64,000 nt of DNA from a bacterium 1XD42-76 (GTDB lineage: Bacteria; Bacillota; Clostridia; Lachnospirales; Lachnospiraceae). The stretch lies in the NCBI GenBank assembly GCA_009917545.1, contig QZDW01000018.1, forward strand, positions 1 to 64,000. The letters run 5' to 3'. The notes beneath the pieces were generated by a model. That model saw only the letters and a list, made by a program, of their open reading frames with translations. It was not told the DNA's origin and searched no databases. Below are positions 35,774 through 44,718 of this stretch, one piece after another (the first letter of the stretch is position 1; each line of letters starts with the position of its first letter). The translations under genes and the position numbers were made by a program.

Positions 35774-36160
35774 ATGGGAAAACGAGACGTTGAGAAGATC
35801 GCGCCGCACTGTGACTTTATCTTTGTGCACGAAACCGTGGTAAAGCAGGTGCTGGAGGTCATGCCCGGAGGTGATGAGCTTCAAAAGCTGGCAGAATTTT
35901 TCCGGGTGTTCGGGGATTCCACGAGGATCCGCATTCTCTACGCCTTAAGCCAGTCGGAGTTGTGTGTCTGTGACATTGCAAGCCTTTTGGAGATGGGGCA
36001 GTCCGCGATCTCGCACCAGCTGAGGATCCTCAAGCAGATGCGCCTGGTGAAGTTCCGCAGGGATGGGAAAAGCGTTCTCTATTCCCTGACAGACAGCCAT
36101 ATACAGACGATTCTTGCTCAGGGGATGGAACATATTGAAGAGAAGGGACAGGGCATTTAG
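35774..36160 (+). CDS. ArsR/SmtB-family transcriptional regulator
   Basis: This is a winged-helix repressor of 128 residues. The recognition helix lies in LLEMGQSAISHQLRILKQM, and the alpha3-type metal motif ELCVCD is preceded by a flexible N-terminus containing His (APHCDFIFVHE). This combination is that of CadC/SmtB sensors of Cd, Zn or Pb. No metal exporter is next to it; it sits between pfkA and dapF, 18 bases from dapF. It may control a distant transporter or this operon. GAGGAG lies before the ATG. Confidence 0.88.
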   Translation: MGKRDVEKIAPHCDFIFVHETVVKQVLEVMPGGDELQKLAEFFRVFGDSTRIRILYALSQSELCVCDIASLLEMGQSAISHQLRILKQMRLVKFRRDGKSVLYSLTDSHIQTILAQGMEHIEEKGQGI

Positions 36161-36178
36161 CCTGAGATTGGACAAGCG

Positions 36179-36979
36179 ATGAAATTTACGAAAATGCAGG
36201 GAATCGGCAACGACTATGTATATGTGGACTGCTTCCGGGAAACGGTTGAGAATCCGTCAGAGACGGCGGTCCGGGTAAGCGACCGGCATTTCGGGATCGG
36301 CTCCGACGGACTGATTCTGATTAAGCCGTCAGAGACCGCGGACTGCCGGATGGAGATGTATAATCTGGACGGTTCCCGCGGCGCCATGTGCGGGAACGGG
36401 ATCCGCTGTGTGGGAAAATACGTATATGATCACGGAATCGTGAAGAAAACAGAGCTTTCCGTGGAGACAGGCTCTGGTATCCGGTATTTGAGCCTTCATC
36501 TTAAGGACGGCAAGGCAGACAGGATCACGGTCAATATGGGATGCCCGCTCCTGACTTCTGCGTTGGAGGAGGCGATCATGGTGCGGGGGCAGGCGTATTC
36601 CTTTACAGGGATCTCAATGGGCAACCCGCATGCAGTCGTTTTCATGGACGGAATCGATAACCTTGACATTGAGGCGGTCGGGCCGTATTTTGAGACACAT
36701 GAGCGTTTTCCGGATAAGACAAATACGGAGTTCGTTGAGGTGATTGACAGAGGCCATGTGAGGATGCGCGTCTGGGAGCGCGGCTCCGGAGAGACGTTAG
36801 CCTGCGGGACGGGCGCATGCGCAGTCGCAGCTGCCTGTGTTTTAAACGGCAGGACGGACAGCGAGGTTCAGGTCGATCTGCGCGGAGGAGCGCTTTTTAT
36901 CCGCTGGGACCGGGAAGAGGACGTGATCTATATGACGGGGCCGGCCGTCGAGGTGTTTTGCGGTGAGATAGAAGCCTGA
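36179..36979 (+). CDS. dapF: diaminopimelate epimerase
   Basis: This interconverts LL- and meso-diaminopimelate for lysine and peptidoglycan. At 266 residues it begins MKFTKMQGIGNDYVYVD. The two catalytic cysteines are in MCGNGIRC and ACGTGACA. It is cofactor-free and cytoplasmic. The upstream ribosome binding site is weak (GATTGGACAAGCG), so translation may depend on the ArsR gene just before. Confidence 0.95.
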   Translation: MKFTKMQGIGNDYVYVDCFRETVENPSETAVRVSDRHFGIGSDGLILIKPSETADCRMEMYNLDGSRGAMCGNGIRCVGKYVYDHGIVKKTELSVETGSGIRYLSLHLKDGKADRITVNMGCPLLTSALEEAIMVRGQAYSFTGISMGNPHAVVFMDGIDNLDIEAVGPYFETHERFPDKTNTEFVEVIDRGHVRMRVWERGSGETLACGTGACAVAAACVLNGRTDSEVQVDLRGGALFIRWDREEDVIYMTGPAVEVFCGEIEA

Positions 36980-37039
36980 CCATGCCGCCTTTTTGTATGC
37001 GAATCAGATGATATCCATTTAAGTACAAGGAGAGCATTT

Positions 37040-37495
37040 ATGGACCATATCGACAAAGAAATCCTTCAAATTTTACAGAAAAATGCAAGAACATCCCTGA
37101 AAACCATAGCAGAGCGCACTTTTTTATCGTCTCCTGCTGTTTCGGCACGCATTGAGAAGATGGAAAAGGAGCAGATAATCACCGCATACCAGGCTCAGGT
37201 GAATCCGACGAAGCTCGGGTATCATATCATCGCATTTATCAATCTGAATGTTCTTCCGGAGGATAAACAGAAGTTTTACAAGCATGCAGAATCCATTCCC
37301 AATATTTTAGAATGCAGCAGTGTGACAGGAGAGTATTCCGTGATTATGAAGGTGGCCTTTGAGAGTACGATGGAGCTCGATTCCTTCCTGGGCCAGCTAC
37401 AGAAGTTCGGAAAAACGAGCACCCAGATCGTCTTTGCGACTCATGTAGGTCCGCGGGGCGTGCAGGTGCAGGATCAGGATCAGGGACAACACTGA
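37040..37495 (+). CDS. Lrp/AsnC-family transcriptional regulator
   Basis: This 151-residue regulator has an N-terminal helix-turn-helix (LKTIAERTFLSSPAVSARIEKME) and a C-terminal RAM domain (GYHIIAFINLNVLPED, ITGEYSVIMKVA type). Family members sense amino acids and control their metabolism or transport. AAGGAGAG precedes the ATG. The closest plausible target is the peptide transporter operon at 38 kb, whose promoter overlaps a 21-bp palindrome, but that link is only inferred. Confidence 0.9.
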   Translation: MDHIDKEILQILQKNARTSLKTIAERTFLSSPAVSARIEKMEKEQIITAYQAQVNPTKLGYHIIAFINLNVLPEDKQKFYKHAESIPNILECSSVTGEYSVIMKVAFESTMELDSFLGQLQKFGKTSTQIVFATHVGPRGVQVQDQDQGQH

Positions 37496-37510
37496 CCGTC
37501 TGTTTGGTGG

Positions 37511-37539
37511 TTGATTCTTCCTGCTTCTGCTGGTATAAT
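37511..37539 (+). promoter_or_regulatory. sigma-A promoter of YjfB-like gene
   Basis: TTGATT and TATAAT are separated by exactly 17 bases, starting 19 bases before the ATG at 37558 and right after the Lrp gene. Confidence 0.75.
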
Positions 37540-37557
37540 AGGGGCGGAGGTGAGAGT

Positions 37558-37746
37558 ATGAATTTTTCAGCAATATCATTATCCATGCCATCCAGTGCTG
37601 CTGATTCCGGTGTCGGCCTTGTTGTTTTGTCCAAGGCTCTTGATTCCGCGGAAGTCGCCGGTGAGCAGCTTACAGAGATGATGCAGGAAGCGGCTCCGGT
37701 GGTTCGCGGGATGGGTCTGGGAGAATTCCTTGATGTCCGTGCATAG
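37558..37746 (+). CDS. YjfB-like small protein (putative motility protein)
   Basis: This 62-residue protein starts MNFSAISLSMPSSAADS and has the YjfB pattern of a small Ser/Met-rich start followed by VLSKALDSAEVAGEQL. Members are linked to motility in Bacillus without a known mechanism. GGAGG sits before the ATG and a consensus promoter is just upstream. No flagellar genes are visible, so the association with motility here is unproven. A MITE-like palindrome begins 15 bases after the stop. Confidence 0.75.
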   Translation: MNFSAISLSMPSSAADSGVGLVVLSKALDSAEVAGEQLTEMMQEAAPVVRGMGLGEFLDVRA

Positions 37747-37761
37747 GAACCGGTAACACAG

Positions 37762-37861
37762 AGGGACTGTTGCAAAATACAGCTGAATGCAATATATGGC
37801 GGAAGCTTATGAACTTCAAAACCATATTTGTATATAGTGGCTATTTTGCAGCAGTCCCTTT
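37762..37861. repeat. MITE-like palindromic element, copy 1
   Basis: This ~100-bp element has imperfect terminal inverted repeats, AGGGACTGTTGCAAAATA at one end and TATTTTGCAGCAGTCCCT at the other. The interior matches copy 2 at 45749 in opposite orientation (for example AAATATGGTTTTGAAG). The GGG(A/G)CTGTTGCAAAA ends resemble those of IS6-family elements, but no transposase is inside. Confidence 0.75.
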
Positions 37862-37934
37862 CTTATTATCACATCTGACGATTTTTTCAGTCTGTTTTCC
37901 ATAATTTTTATGCAAAGTTTTATAGAGTAAAATA

Positions 37935-37966
37935 TTGTATTTTTATGCATTATAGTGTATAATGCA
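37935..37966 (+). promoter_or_regulatory. promoter of peptide transporter operon with overlapping palindrome
   Basis: TTGTAT and TATAAT are 17 bases apart (37935-37940 and 37958-37963). The -10 is part of a perfect palindrome, TGCATTATA-GTG-TATAATGCA (37946-37966). A repressor bound here would block RNA polymerase. Confidence 0.6.
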
Positions 37967-38011
37967 AACATTATTATTTTACCCCAAGGGAGAAAAGGGA
38001 GGAGACAGGTT

Positions 38012-39718
38012 ATGAAGAAAAGAATTCTTTCCATAGTACTTGCTGCGGCGATGTGCTCAGGCCTTTTATCCGGCTGTGGCGGACAGAGTACGGACAGCAC
38101 GACGGCAGCGGGAAGCCAGGGTGCGGCAGCAGACAGTACAGCTGCAGGCAGCACGGCGACGGAGGACGTAAAGGACGGAGAGCTTCTGTCCTTAAAGATC
38201 GGTGTGGCACAGCAGTTTACAACGCTTGACCCCGGTCTTTCCACCGAGACGGTCAACAGCTATGCGATTCAGCATATGTATGCATGCCTTTATAAAAAGC
38301 TTGACGATGGCAGCGTGGTTCCTGAACTGGCGGCAGGAGAGCCGGAGGTCAGCGAGGATGGCCTTACGTATACCATTAAGCTGAAGGAGGGCCTTGTCTG
38401 GAGTGACGGAGAGCCCATCACAGCGAATGATTTCGTATTTGCAGTCAACCGTAACCTGACCTATGGGGCAGAAAACGGTTTCGTTACAGATAAGCTGGTT
38501 CGCTACCTTGAGGGAGCAGAAGAGTTTGTGGCTGACACGGATGTGGATCTGGATACATTCTCCTTCGCAGGAGTCGAGGCGTTGGACGATCAGACCATTG
38601 TCTACCATTTAAAGACGCCGTGTGCGTTCTTTACCGGCCTTCTGTGTGCAGGTGCATGGACGCCTCTGAGAGCCGATGTCGCTGAGGCGGGCTTCAGCGA
38701 GTGGGCGATGGAGCCGGGCTACCCGACGACGGGCGCTTATGTTCTTGACTACTGTAACGAGAACGAGAAGGTAGTCATCAAGAAAAATGAGAACTACTAT
38801 AATGCAGACGAGGTAACGGTCGGCGAGATTACATTCCAGGTTATGCCGGATATGGATGCACAGGCGGCAGCCTTCAAGACAGGTGATCTGGATGCAGCGC
38901 TGTCCATCAACGCATCCATTGTAGCGACATATGAGAACCCGAACGAGCTCTGGAACCGTCCACAGCAGTCGGTTTATTCCATCGACGTCAATTCCGGCGA
39001 AAAGGGACCGGAGGCTCTTAAAGATGTCAATGTGCGCCGGGCGCTTGCGATTTCCATCAACCGTGAGGAGATCGTTAAGGCTATCAATGCCGGTGATTTC
39101 TACACGCCGCTTTACGGCTATGTGGCACACGGCATGAAGGGTGCGGAGAAGGAATTCCGTGCTGAGGCAGACGAGAAAAAGAAATATCAGGAGTACGACC
39201 CGGAGAAGGCCAAGGAACTTCTGGCAGGCGCAGGCTTTGACGAGTCGAACCCGCTTAAGATCAAGTATAAATACTCCAATAATTCCATCCATGCCGACGT
39301 CGCTCAGATGTTAGAGCAGATGTGGAAGGCAGTCGGCGTCGAGGTTGAGCTCGAAGTGGTGGAGTCCGGTGTATTCTATGACCAGATCGACCAGGGCGAC
39401 TTTGAACTGTCACGGTATGCGCTGATGTGCTCCAACGACCCGTCCGAGTTCTTAAATCAGTGGACAAAGGCCATGCAGCCGGTACCGGCAGTCGCTGATG
39501 ATAAGTATGACCAGATGATGACCGATGTCACCAAGATCGTTGACAGGACGGAATATATGAATAAGCTCCATGAGATCGAGGAATATCTGGTCGAGGAGAT
39601 GGTATATGTTATCCCGCTGTTTGACTTTAACGAGCCGGCGCTTAAAAAGGAAAACTTAAAAGGCGTGTACATGGTTCCGGGCAGCGTGCCGATTTATTCC
39701 TATGCTTACTATGAATAA
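38012..39718 (+). CDS. oligopeptide/dipeptide ABC transporter substrate-binding lipoprotein
   Basis: This is an extracellular binding protein of the SBP_bac_5 (OppA/DppA) family with 568 residues. The signal peptide MKKRILSIVLAAAMCSGLLSGC ends at lipidated Cys22, followed by a Ser/Thr/Ala linker. The family signature is around EGLVWSDGEPITANDFVFAV and the ligand-binding fold continues to the end. The ATG at 38012 has GGAGGAG in front; the longer open frame is not used. It is first of an operon with an S9 peptidase, two permeases and two ATPases. Peptide is the likely ligand. Confidence 0.93.
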   Translation: MKKRILSIVLAAAMCSGLLSGCGGQSTDSTTAAGSQGAAADSTAAGSTATEDVKDGELLSLKIGVAQQFTTLDPGLSTETVNSYAIQHMYACLYKKLDDGSVVPELAAGEPEVSEDGLTYTIKLKEGLVWSDGEPITANDFVFAVNRNLTYGAENGFVTDKLVRYLEGAEEFVADTDVDLDTFSFAGVEALDDQTIVYHLKTPCAFFTGLLCAGAWTPLRADVAEAGFSEWAMEPGYPTTGAYVLDYCNENEKVVIKKNENYYNADEVTVGEITFQVMPDMDAQAAAFKTGDLDAALSINASIVATYENPNELWNRPQQSVYSIDVNSGEKGPEALKDVNVRRALAISINREEIVKAINAGDFYTPLYGYVAHGMKGAEKEFRAEADEKKKYQEYDPEKAKELLAGAGFDESNPLKIKYKYSNNSIHADVAQMLEQMWKAVGVEVELEVVESGVFYDQIDQGDFELSRYALMCSNDPSEFLNQWTKAMQPVPAVADDKYDQMMTDVTKIVDRTEYMNKLHEIEEYLVEEMVYVIPLFDFNEPALKKENLKGVYMVPGSVPIYSYAYYE

Positions 39719-39739
39719 GAATAAGGAGAATGAGTTAGA

Positions 39740-41689
39740 ATGGAAAAGCTGAAAATCGACGATCTGATGAACTACAGATTCCTGTCAGAGATCACAGCCT
39801 CCCCTTCCGGGAAAAAGGCGGCGTTTCTGGTAAAACAGGCGGACAGGAAAAAGAACGGCTATGCTTCATGGGTTTACATCGTAGATTTCAGCACAGAGGA
39901 AGTCAGGAAACTGACTTCCTTTGGCGCTGAAAAGAATCTTGTATTTGACGATGAGGAGACGGTTCTATTTTCCTCGGAGAGAAAACCAGAGGATAAAGCA
40001 AAGGAGTTTGAGGAAAAGACGGTATTTTACCGGATCTCCCTGAAAGGCGGAGAGGCGGAACGCGCTTTCGAGATTCCGTATGCAGTGGACCGTTTCAGAA
40101 AGGTCTCTGACGGACAATATGCATTTTCTGCGGTTCTTGACCTCAACCGTCCGGAGGACGAGGAGGAACGGAAGGAGTATCAGGATTACCATATTCTGGA
40201 AGAGCTTCCGTACTGGGAGAACGGAGCTTATTTCGTTTCAAGACTGCGCAGCACCTTGTTTCTCTTCGAAGAGGCAGCGGGAGACTGCAAAAAGGTCACG
40301 GAGCCGCTTTTTGCACTCGGGGATTTCCAGGTGTGCCGGGACAAGCTCTTTTATACCGGAGTGTCCTATGACCGTCTGCTCCCGAAAACGAATGGGCTGT
40401 ACTGCTATGACATCGGGACAAAGAAGCAGGAGCAGATTGCGGGCAGTGATATGCGTATCGGGCTCTTTGGCTGTGAATCTCCTTCCCGGGTGTTTTTTGC
40501 AGGGAGCACGTCAGAGACTTACGGGAACGGGCAGAACCCGGATCTGTATGTCTGGGAAAACGGAACGGTGAAAAAGGCGGCAGAATACGGCTATTCCATC
40601 GGTTCTGCACCGACCGGCGACATTTCCCTGGGAGGCGGCCGTAAGTTTTTGGTGAAGGACGGCGCCGTTTACTTTACTTCCTGCCGGCGGACGAAAGGCC
40701 AGATCTGCGTGATGAAAGACCAGACAGCAGGGCCGCTGTTTGATTTCGACGGGGCAGTGGACTGCTTCGATGCGGCAGAAGGCGGTTTTGTGATGGTCGG
40801 CAGGACGCCCGGAAAGCTCCAGGAACTGTATTTCTATGACGAGGCAAAACAGGAATACCGCTGCATAAGCCACGTAAATGACGAGGGATTAAAAGACAAA
40901 TATATCGGAGAACTCCGATATGCGGGCTTTACGGATTCCGACGGCGTGGACATCGACGGCTGGGTGATCCTGCCGAAGGATTATGACCCGCAGAAGAAAT
41001 ATCCTGCCATTCTCGATATGCACGGCGGCCCCAAGGTGGCTTTTGGCGATACGCTGTTCCATGAGATGCAGGTATTCGCCAATGAAGGATATTTCGTATT
41101 CCTGTGCAATCCCAGGGGCGGCGACGGACGTGGAAATGAATTTGCCGATCTGCGGGAGAAGTACGGCACCATTGATTTTAAAGACTTTATGGAATTTACC
41201 GATCATGTATGCAAGTTGTACCCGGCCATTGACGGGAAGCGTCTGGGCGTGACTGGCGGGAGCTACGGCGGCTGGATGACGAACTGGATCATCGGCCACA
41301 CGGACCGCTTTGCGGCAGCTGTCAGTCAGAGAAGCTTTTCCAACTGGCTCAGCGATTTCGGGTGCAGCGAGATCGGATTTTCCTTTGATGTGAATGAAAA
41401 CGGAGGCAAGACGCCGTGGACATCTGCCAGGGAGCTATGGGAGCGTTCCCCGCTGGCATATGCCGACCGTGTGAAAACGCCGACATTATTTATCCATTCA
41501 TTAAAGGATTATAACTGCCCGCTGTCCGAGGGCATGCAGATGTTTGCCGCGATTAAGTATTTCGGGGTTCCTTCGAAGGCGTTCCTCTTCGAAGGAGAGA
41601 ATCATGAGCTTTCCAGAAGCGGGAAGCCGGTGCACCGGGTGCGGAGAATCAGGGAAATGCTGGCCTGGTTTGACGAGTATCTGAAGTAG
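39740..41689 (+). CDS. S9-family prolyl-oligopeptidase-type peptidase
   Basis: This serine peptidase of 649 residues has an N-terminal beta-propeller-like half and a C-terminal alpha/beta hydrolase half. The nucleophile is in GGSYGGWM (Ser near 507), Asp is near HSLKDYNC and the His is in EGENHELSRSG. No signal peptide is present, so it acts in the cytoplasm, probably on peptides imported by the surrounding transporter. It lies between the binding protein and the permeases, an arrangement that supports this. AAGGAG precedes the ATG. Confidence 0.9.
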   Translation: MEKLKIDDLMNYRFLSEITASPSGKKAAFLVKQADRKKNGYASWVYIVDFSTEEVRKLTSFGAEKNLVFDDEETVLFSSERKPEDKAKEFEEKTVFYRISLKGGEAERAFEIPYAVDRFRKVSDGQYAFSAVLDLNRPEDEEERKEYQDYHILEELPYWENGAYFVSRLRSTLFLFEEAAGDCKKVTEPLFALGDFQVCRDKLFYTGVSYDRLLPKTNGLYCYDIGTKKQEQIAGSDMRIGLFGCESPSRVFFAGSTSETYGNGQNPDLYVWENGTVKKAAEYGYSIGSAPTGDISLGGGRKFLVKDGAVYFTSCRRTKGQICVMKDQTAGPLFDFDGAVDCFDAAEGGFVMVGRTPGKLQELYFYDEAKQEYRCISHVNDEGLKDKYIGELRYAGFTDSDGVDIDGWVILPKDYDPQKKYPAILDMHGGPKVAFGDTLFHEMQVFANEGYFVFLCNPRGGDGRGNEFADLREKYGTIDFKDFMEFTDHVCKLYPAIDGKRLGVTGGSYGGWMTNWIIGHTDRFAAAVSQRSFSNWLSDFGCSEIGFSFDVNENGGKTPWTSARELWERSPLAYADRVKTPTLFIHSLKDYNCPLSEGMQMFAAIKYFGVPSKAFLFEGENHELSRSGKPVHRVRRIREMLAWFDEYLK

Positions 41690-41829
41690 ACGGCACTTGC
41701 CTGTCAGCGTATGATACACAAGGTGCAGCAGCCGTCATGTCCGGCAGCAGGTGGTATGTGAAGCGGCGTCACCACCTGGCGCATGCGGCGGCAGACGGAT
41801 GAAAGTCATAGGATAAGGAGTGGAGTTCC

Positions 41830-42753
41830 ATGTTAAAATATATTATCAAGCGCCTCACCGTGGGCGTGGTGACGCTGTTTCTTCTGGCGACGATCACATT
41901 TTTCCTCATGCATGTGATCCCGGGTTCTCCCTTTGCAGGGGAGACGACAAAGCTTCCGGTCAAGGTTCTGGAACGCCTGTATGAAAAATACGGGCTGGAT
42001 AAGCCGTTGTCCGAACAGTATATCATGTATATGAAAAATGCGGTTCGTGGTGATTTCGGCGTATCAATCTACCGGAAGGGAAAGAGCATCACGAAGATCA
42101 TCTCCAACGGTCTGCCGTATACGGCAAGACTGGGGCTGGTGAGCGTGTGCTTCGCTCTTGTGACCGGGATTTTCCTGGGGACAGTAGCGGCCTTTACCAA
42201 GCGGAAATGGCTGTCCAATTTCGTGCTGATCCTGGCAACTGCCGGGGTCAGTATGCCGGGCTTTCTTCTGTCAGTACTTCTTTTACTGCTGTTTGGCGTA
42301 GTGCTGCAATGGCTGCCCTTTGTGGGACTGGAGAGCCCGCTCCATTATATCCTGCCGGCTGTGGGAATGGCCTTTGCCCCGATTTCCATGATAGCCCGCC
42401 TCGTGCGTTCCAGTCTGCGGGAGGTCATGAAGCAGGATTATATGATACTTGCCAGGTCAAAGGGCACTCCGGAGAAACTTGTGATCTGGCGGCACGGCTT
42501 AAAGAATGCCATGCTGCCTGTCATCACTTATGCTGGCCCCATGATTGCCACGCTCCTTACAGGAAGCTTTGTCATTGAAAGCCTGTATTCGATTCCGGGT
42601 ATTGGCGCAGAATTCGTTACCAGCATCACCAACCGGGACTATACCATGATTATGGCGCTGACGATTCTCTACGGTTCGTTCATCATCATTGCCAATATCA
42701 TCACGGATATTTTAAATGCTGTGATTGACCCGCGTATCAAGCTTGGAAAATAG
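41830..42753 (+). CDS. ABC transporter permease, DppB/OppB type
   Basis: This 307-residue permease has about six membrane helices (VGVVTLFLLATITFFLMHVI near the start). The conserved cytoplasmic loop for ATPase docking is visible as EVMKQDYMILARSKGTPEK. It starts MLKYIIKRL behind AAGGAGTGGAG. The 140 bases before it, after the peptidase, contain no gene. Confidence 0.93.
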   Translation: MLKYIIKRLTVGVVTLFLLATITFFLMHVIPGSPFAGETTKLPVKVLERLYEKYGLDKPLSEQYIMYMKNAVRGDFGVSIYRKGKSITKIISNGLPYTARLGLVSVCFALVTGIFLGTVAAFTKRKWLSNFVLILATAGVSMPGFLLSVLLLLLFGVVLQWLPFVGLESPLHYILPAVGMAFAPISMIARLVRSSLREVMKQDYMILARSKGTPEKLVIWRHGLKNAMLPVITYAGPMIATLLTGSFVIESLYSIPGIGAEFVTSITNRDYTMIMALTILYGSFIIIANIITDILNAVIDPRIKLGK

Positions 42754-42767
42754 GAGGCATGAAAGAT

Positions 42768-43700
42768 ATGGATATGACAAAAGCGGAAATAATGCTCGAC
42801 GATTCCTGCTTTGAGCGCCTGGATGACAGCGAGAAAAATACGGAATTTATCGCAATGGAAAGCAAGACGTATCTCCGGGACGCCTGGGACTGCTTTAAGA
42901 AGAACCGGCTGGCCCTGGGAGGCCTTATGTTTCTTCTCTTTATGATCCTGATGGCAGTCCTGGTGCCCATCGTGTCGCCGTATACGTATGACGCCCAGAA
43001 TCTTGACATGAGAAATGCGGCCCCGTCCATGAAACATCTTCTGGGGACGGACAAGCTGGGCCGGGATATCCTGGTACGTCTGATGTTCGGGGCCAGGATC
43101 AGTCTGATGGTGGGGTTTGTGGCGGCTTTTTTAAACCTTATTATCGGTGTGGTCTATGGCGGGATCTCCGGATATATCGGAGGTAAGACGGATATGATTA
43201 TGATGCGTGTCATTGACTGCATTTACTCGATCCCGTCCATGCTGTATGTAATTCTTATCATGATGGTGTTTGGCTCCAATATCGGATCCGTGCTCCTTGG
43301 AATCTGCGTTTCTTCCTGGATTGGCATGGCAAGGCAGGTGCGGACGCAGGTACAGACATTAAAGCAGCAGGAATTTGCACTGGCGGCCTTCGTACTCGGT
43401 GCCAGCCATTTTCGGATCCTCTTTAAGCACCTGATCTTAAACTGTATGGGCCCGATCATTGTATCAACGACACTGATGGTGCCGGAGGCGATCTTTACCG
43501 AGTCCTTCCTGGCTTTCATCGGTATCGGTATTTCTCTGCCGCAGGCGAGCTGGGGAACGCTTGCCAGTGAGGCGCGTTCGGTGATCCAGAGCTACCCGCT
43601 GCAGATCGTATGGCCGGTGCTTGCAATCTGCCTGACTGTCCTTTCCCTTAATTTTATCGGCGACGGCGTCGGAGAGGCGCTTGACCCGAAGAACCGCTAG
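42768..43700 (+). CDS. ABC transporter permease, DppC/OppC type
   Basis: This is the second permease, of ~310 residues, with an N-terminal extension, then FKKNRLALGGLMFLLFMILM and the family DKLGRDILVRLMFGARISL block. The docking loop EFALAAFVLGASH is present. ATG 42759 is too close to AGGAGG (one base), so ATG 42768 (ten bases) is preferred; 42774 is also possible. It forms the channel with the previous gene. Confidence 0.92.
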   Translation: MDMTKAEIMLDDSCFERLDDSEKNTEFIAMESKTYLRDAWDCFKKNRLALGGLMFLLFMILMAVLVPIVSPYTYDAQNLDMRNAAPSMKHLLGTDKLGRDILVRLMFGARISLMVGFVAAFLNLIIGVVYGGISGYIGGKTDMIMMRVIDCIYSIPSMLYVILIMMVFGSNIGSVLLGICVSSWIGMARQVRTQVQTLKQQEFALAAFVLGASHFRILFKHLILNCMGPIIVSTTLMVPEAIFTESFLAFIGIGISLPQASWGTLASEARSVIQSYPLQIVWPVLAICLTVLSLNFIGDGVGEALDPKNR

Positions 43701-43710
43701 GAGGTGCGCC

Positions 43711-44718
43711 ATGTCATTATTAGATGTAAAAAACCTTTGTGTGGATTTTAACACCGATCAGGGCACGGTGCACGCGGTGCGCGATATTTCCTTTACCGTA
43801 GGGGAATCCGAATCCGTGGGTATTGTCGGCGAGTCGGGAAGCGGAAAGAGCGTGAGCATGTATGCGGTCATGGGACTGCTGGCATCTAACGGTGCGATCA
43901 GGGGCGGCAGCATTTCCTATGGCGGGGAGGAGATCACGGAAACGGCGTTTGCCAACCACAAGGCCTATGAGGCGAGAATGAGCAGGCTGCGCGGCAATGA
44001 GATGTCCATGATTTTCCAGGATCCGATGACATTTTTAAACCCGGTGTTAAAAATAGGCAGTCAGATCACGGAAGTGATTAGGAATCATAATAAAGTAAGT
44101 GATGCCGAGGCGCGTGCGCGTGCCATTACCTTGATGGGGCAGGTGGGGATCCCGTCGCCGGAGAGACGCTTAAACCAGTACCCTCATGAATTTTCCGGCG
44201 GTATGCGGCAGAGAATCATTATCGCGATTGCTCTGGCGAACCATCCCAGGCTGGTGATCGCAGATGAGCCGACGACGGCTCTCGATGTGACAATCCAGGC
44301 ACAGGTTCTGGATGTCATCAAGGAAATGAAGGAAAAGCTCAGCTCTTCCGTTATCATGATTACCCATGACCTGGGAGTGGTGGCAAGCTTCTGCGACCGT
44401 ATCATTATCATGTACGGCGGTAAGATTGTGGAGACAGGGAGTGCCAGAGAGATTTTCTACGAGCCGAAGCATCCCTACACAGCAGGCCTTTTAAAATGTG
44501 TGCATAATCCGGAGAAAAAGGAAAAACTGACGCCGATTGCAGGCTCACCGCCAGACCTTTTGATGCCTCCGGCAGGCTGCCCGTTCGTGGACCGCTGCCC
44601 GGATGCGATGAAGATATGCAAGCTTAAAATGCCTGAGATGGAGCAGTATTCTAAGACGCACCAGAGCGCCTGCTGGCTTTCTGAGGCGGCAAGAAGAAAG
44701 GGGGAGCAGCATGGCTGA
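43711..44718 (+). CDS. ABC transporter ATP-binding protein, DppD/OppD type
   Basis: This 335-residue ATPase has Walker A GESGSGKS, signature FSGGMRQRI, Walker B VIADEPTTALD, and the oligopeptide-type C-terminal extension with CPFVDRCPDAMKIC, which in this subfamily carries clustered cysteines. GGAGG precedes the ATG. It overlaps the next ATPase by eight bases. Confidence 0.95.
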   Translation: MSLLDVKNLCVDFNTDQGTVHAVRDISFTVGESESVGIVGESGSGKSVSMYAVMGLLASNGAIRGGSISYGGEEITETAFANHKAYEARMSRLRGNEMSMIFQDPMTFLNPVLKIGSQITEVIRNHNKVSDAEARARAITLMGQVGIPSPERRLNQYPHEFSGGMRQRIIIAIALANHPRLVIADEPTTALDVTIQAQVLDVIKEMKEKLSSSVIMITHDLGVVASFCDRIIIMYGGKIVETGSAREIFYEPKHPYTAGLLKCVHNPEKKEKLTPIAGSPPDLLMPPAGCPFVDRCPDAMKICKLKMPEMEQYSKTHQSACWLSEAARRKGEQHG

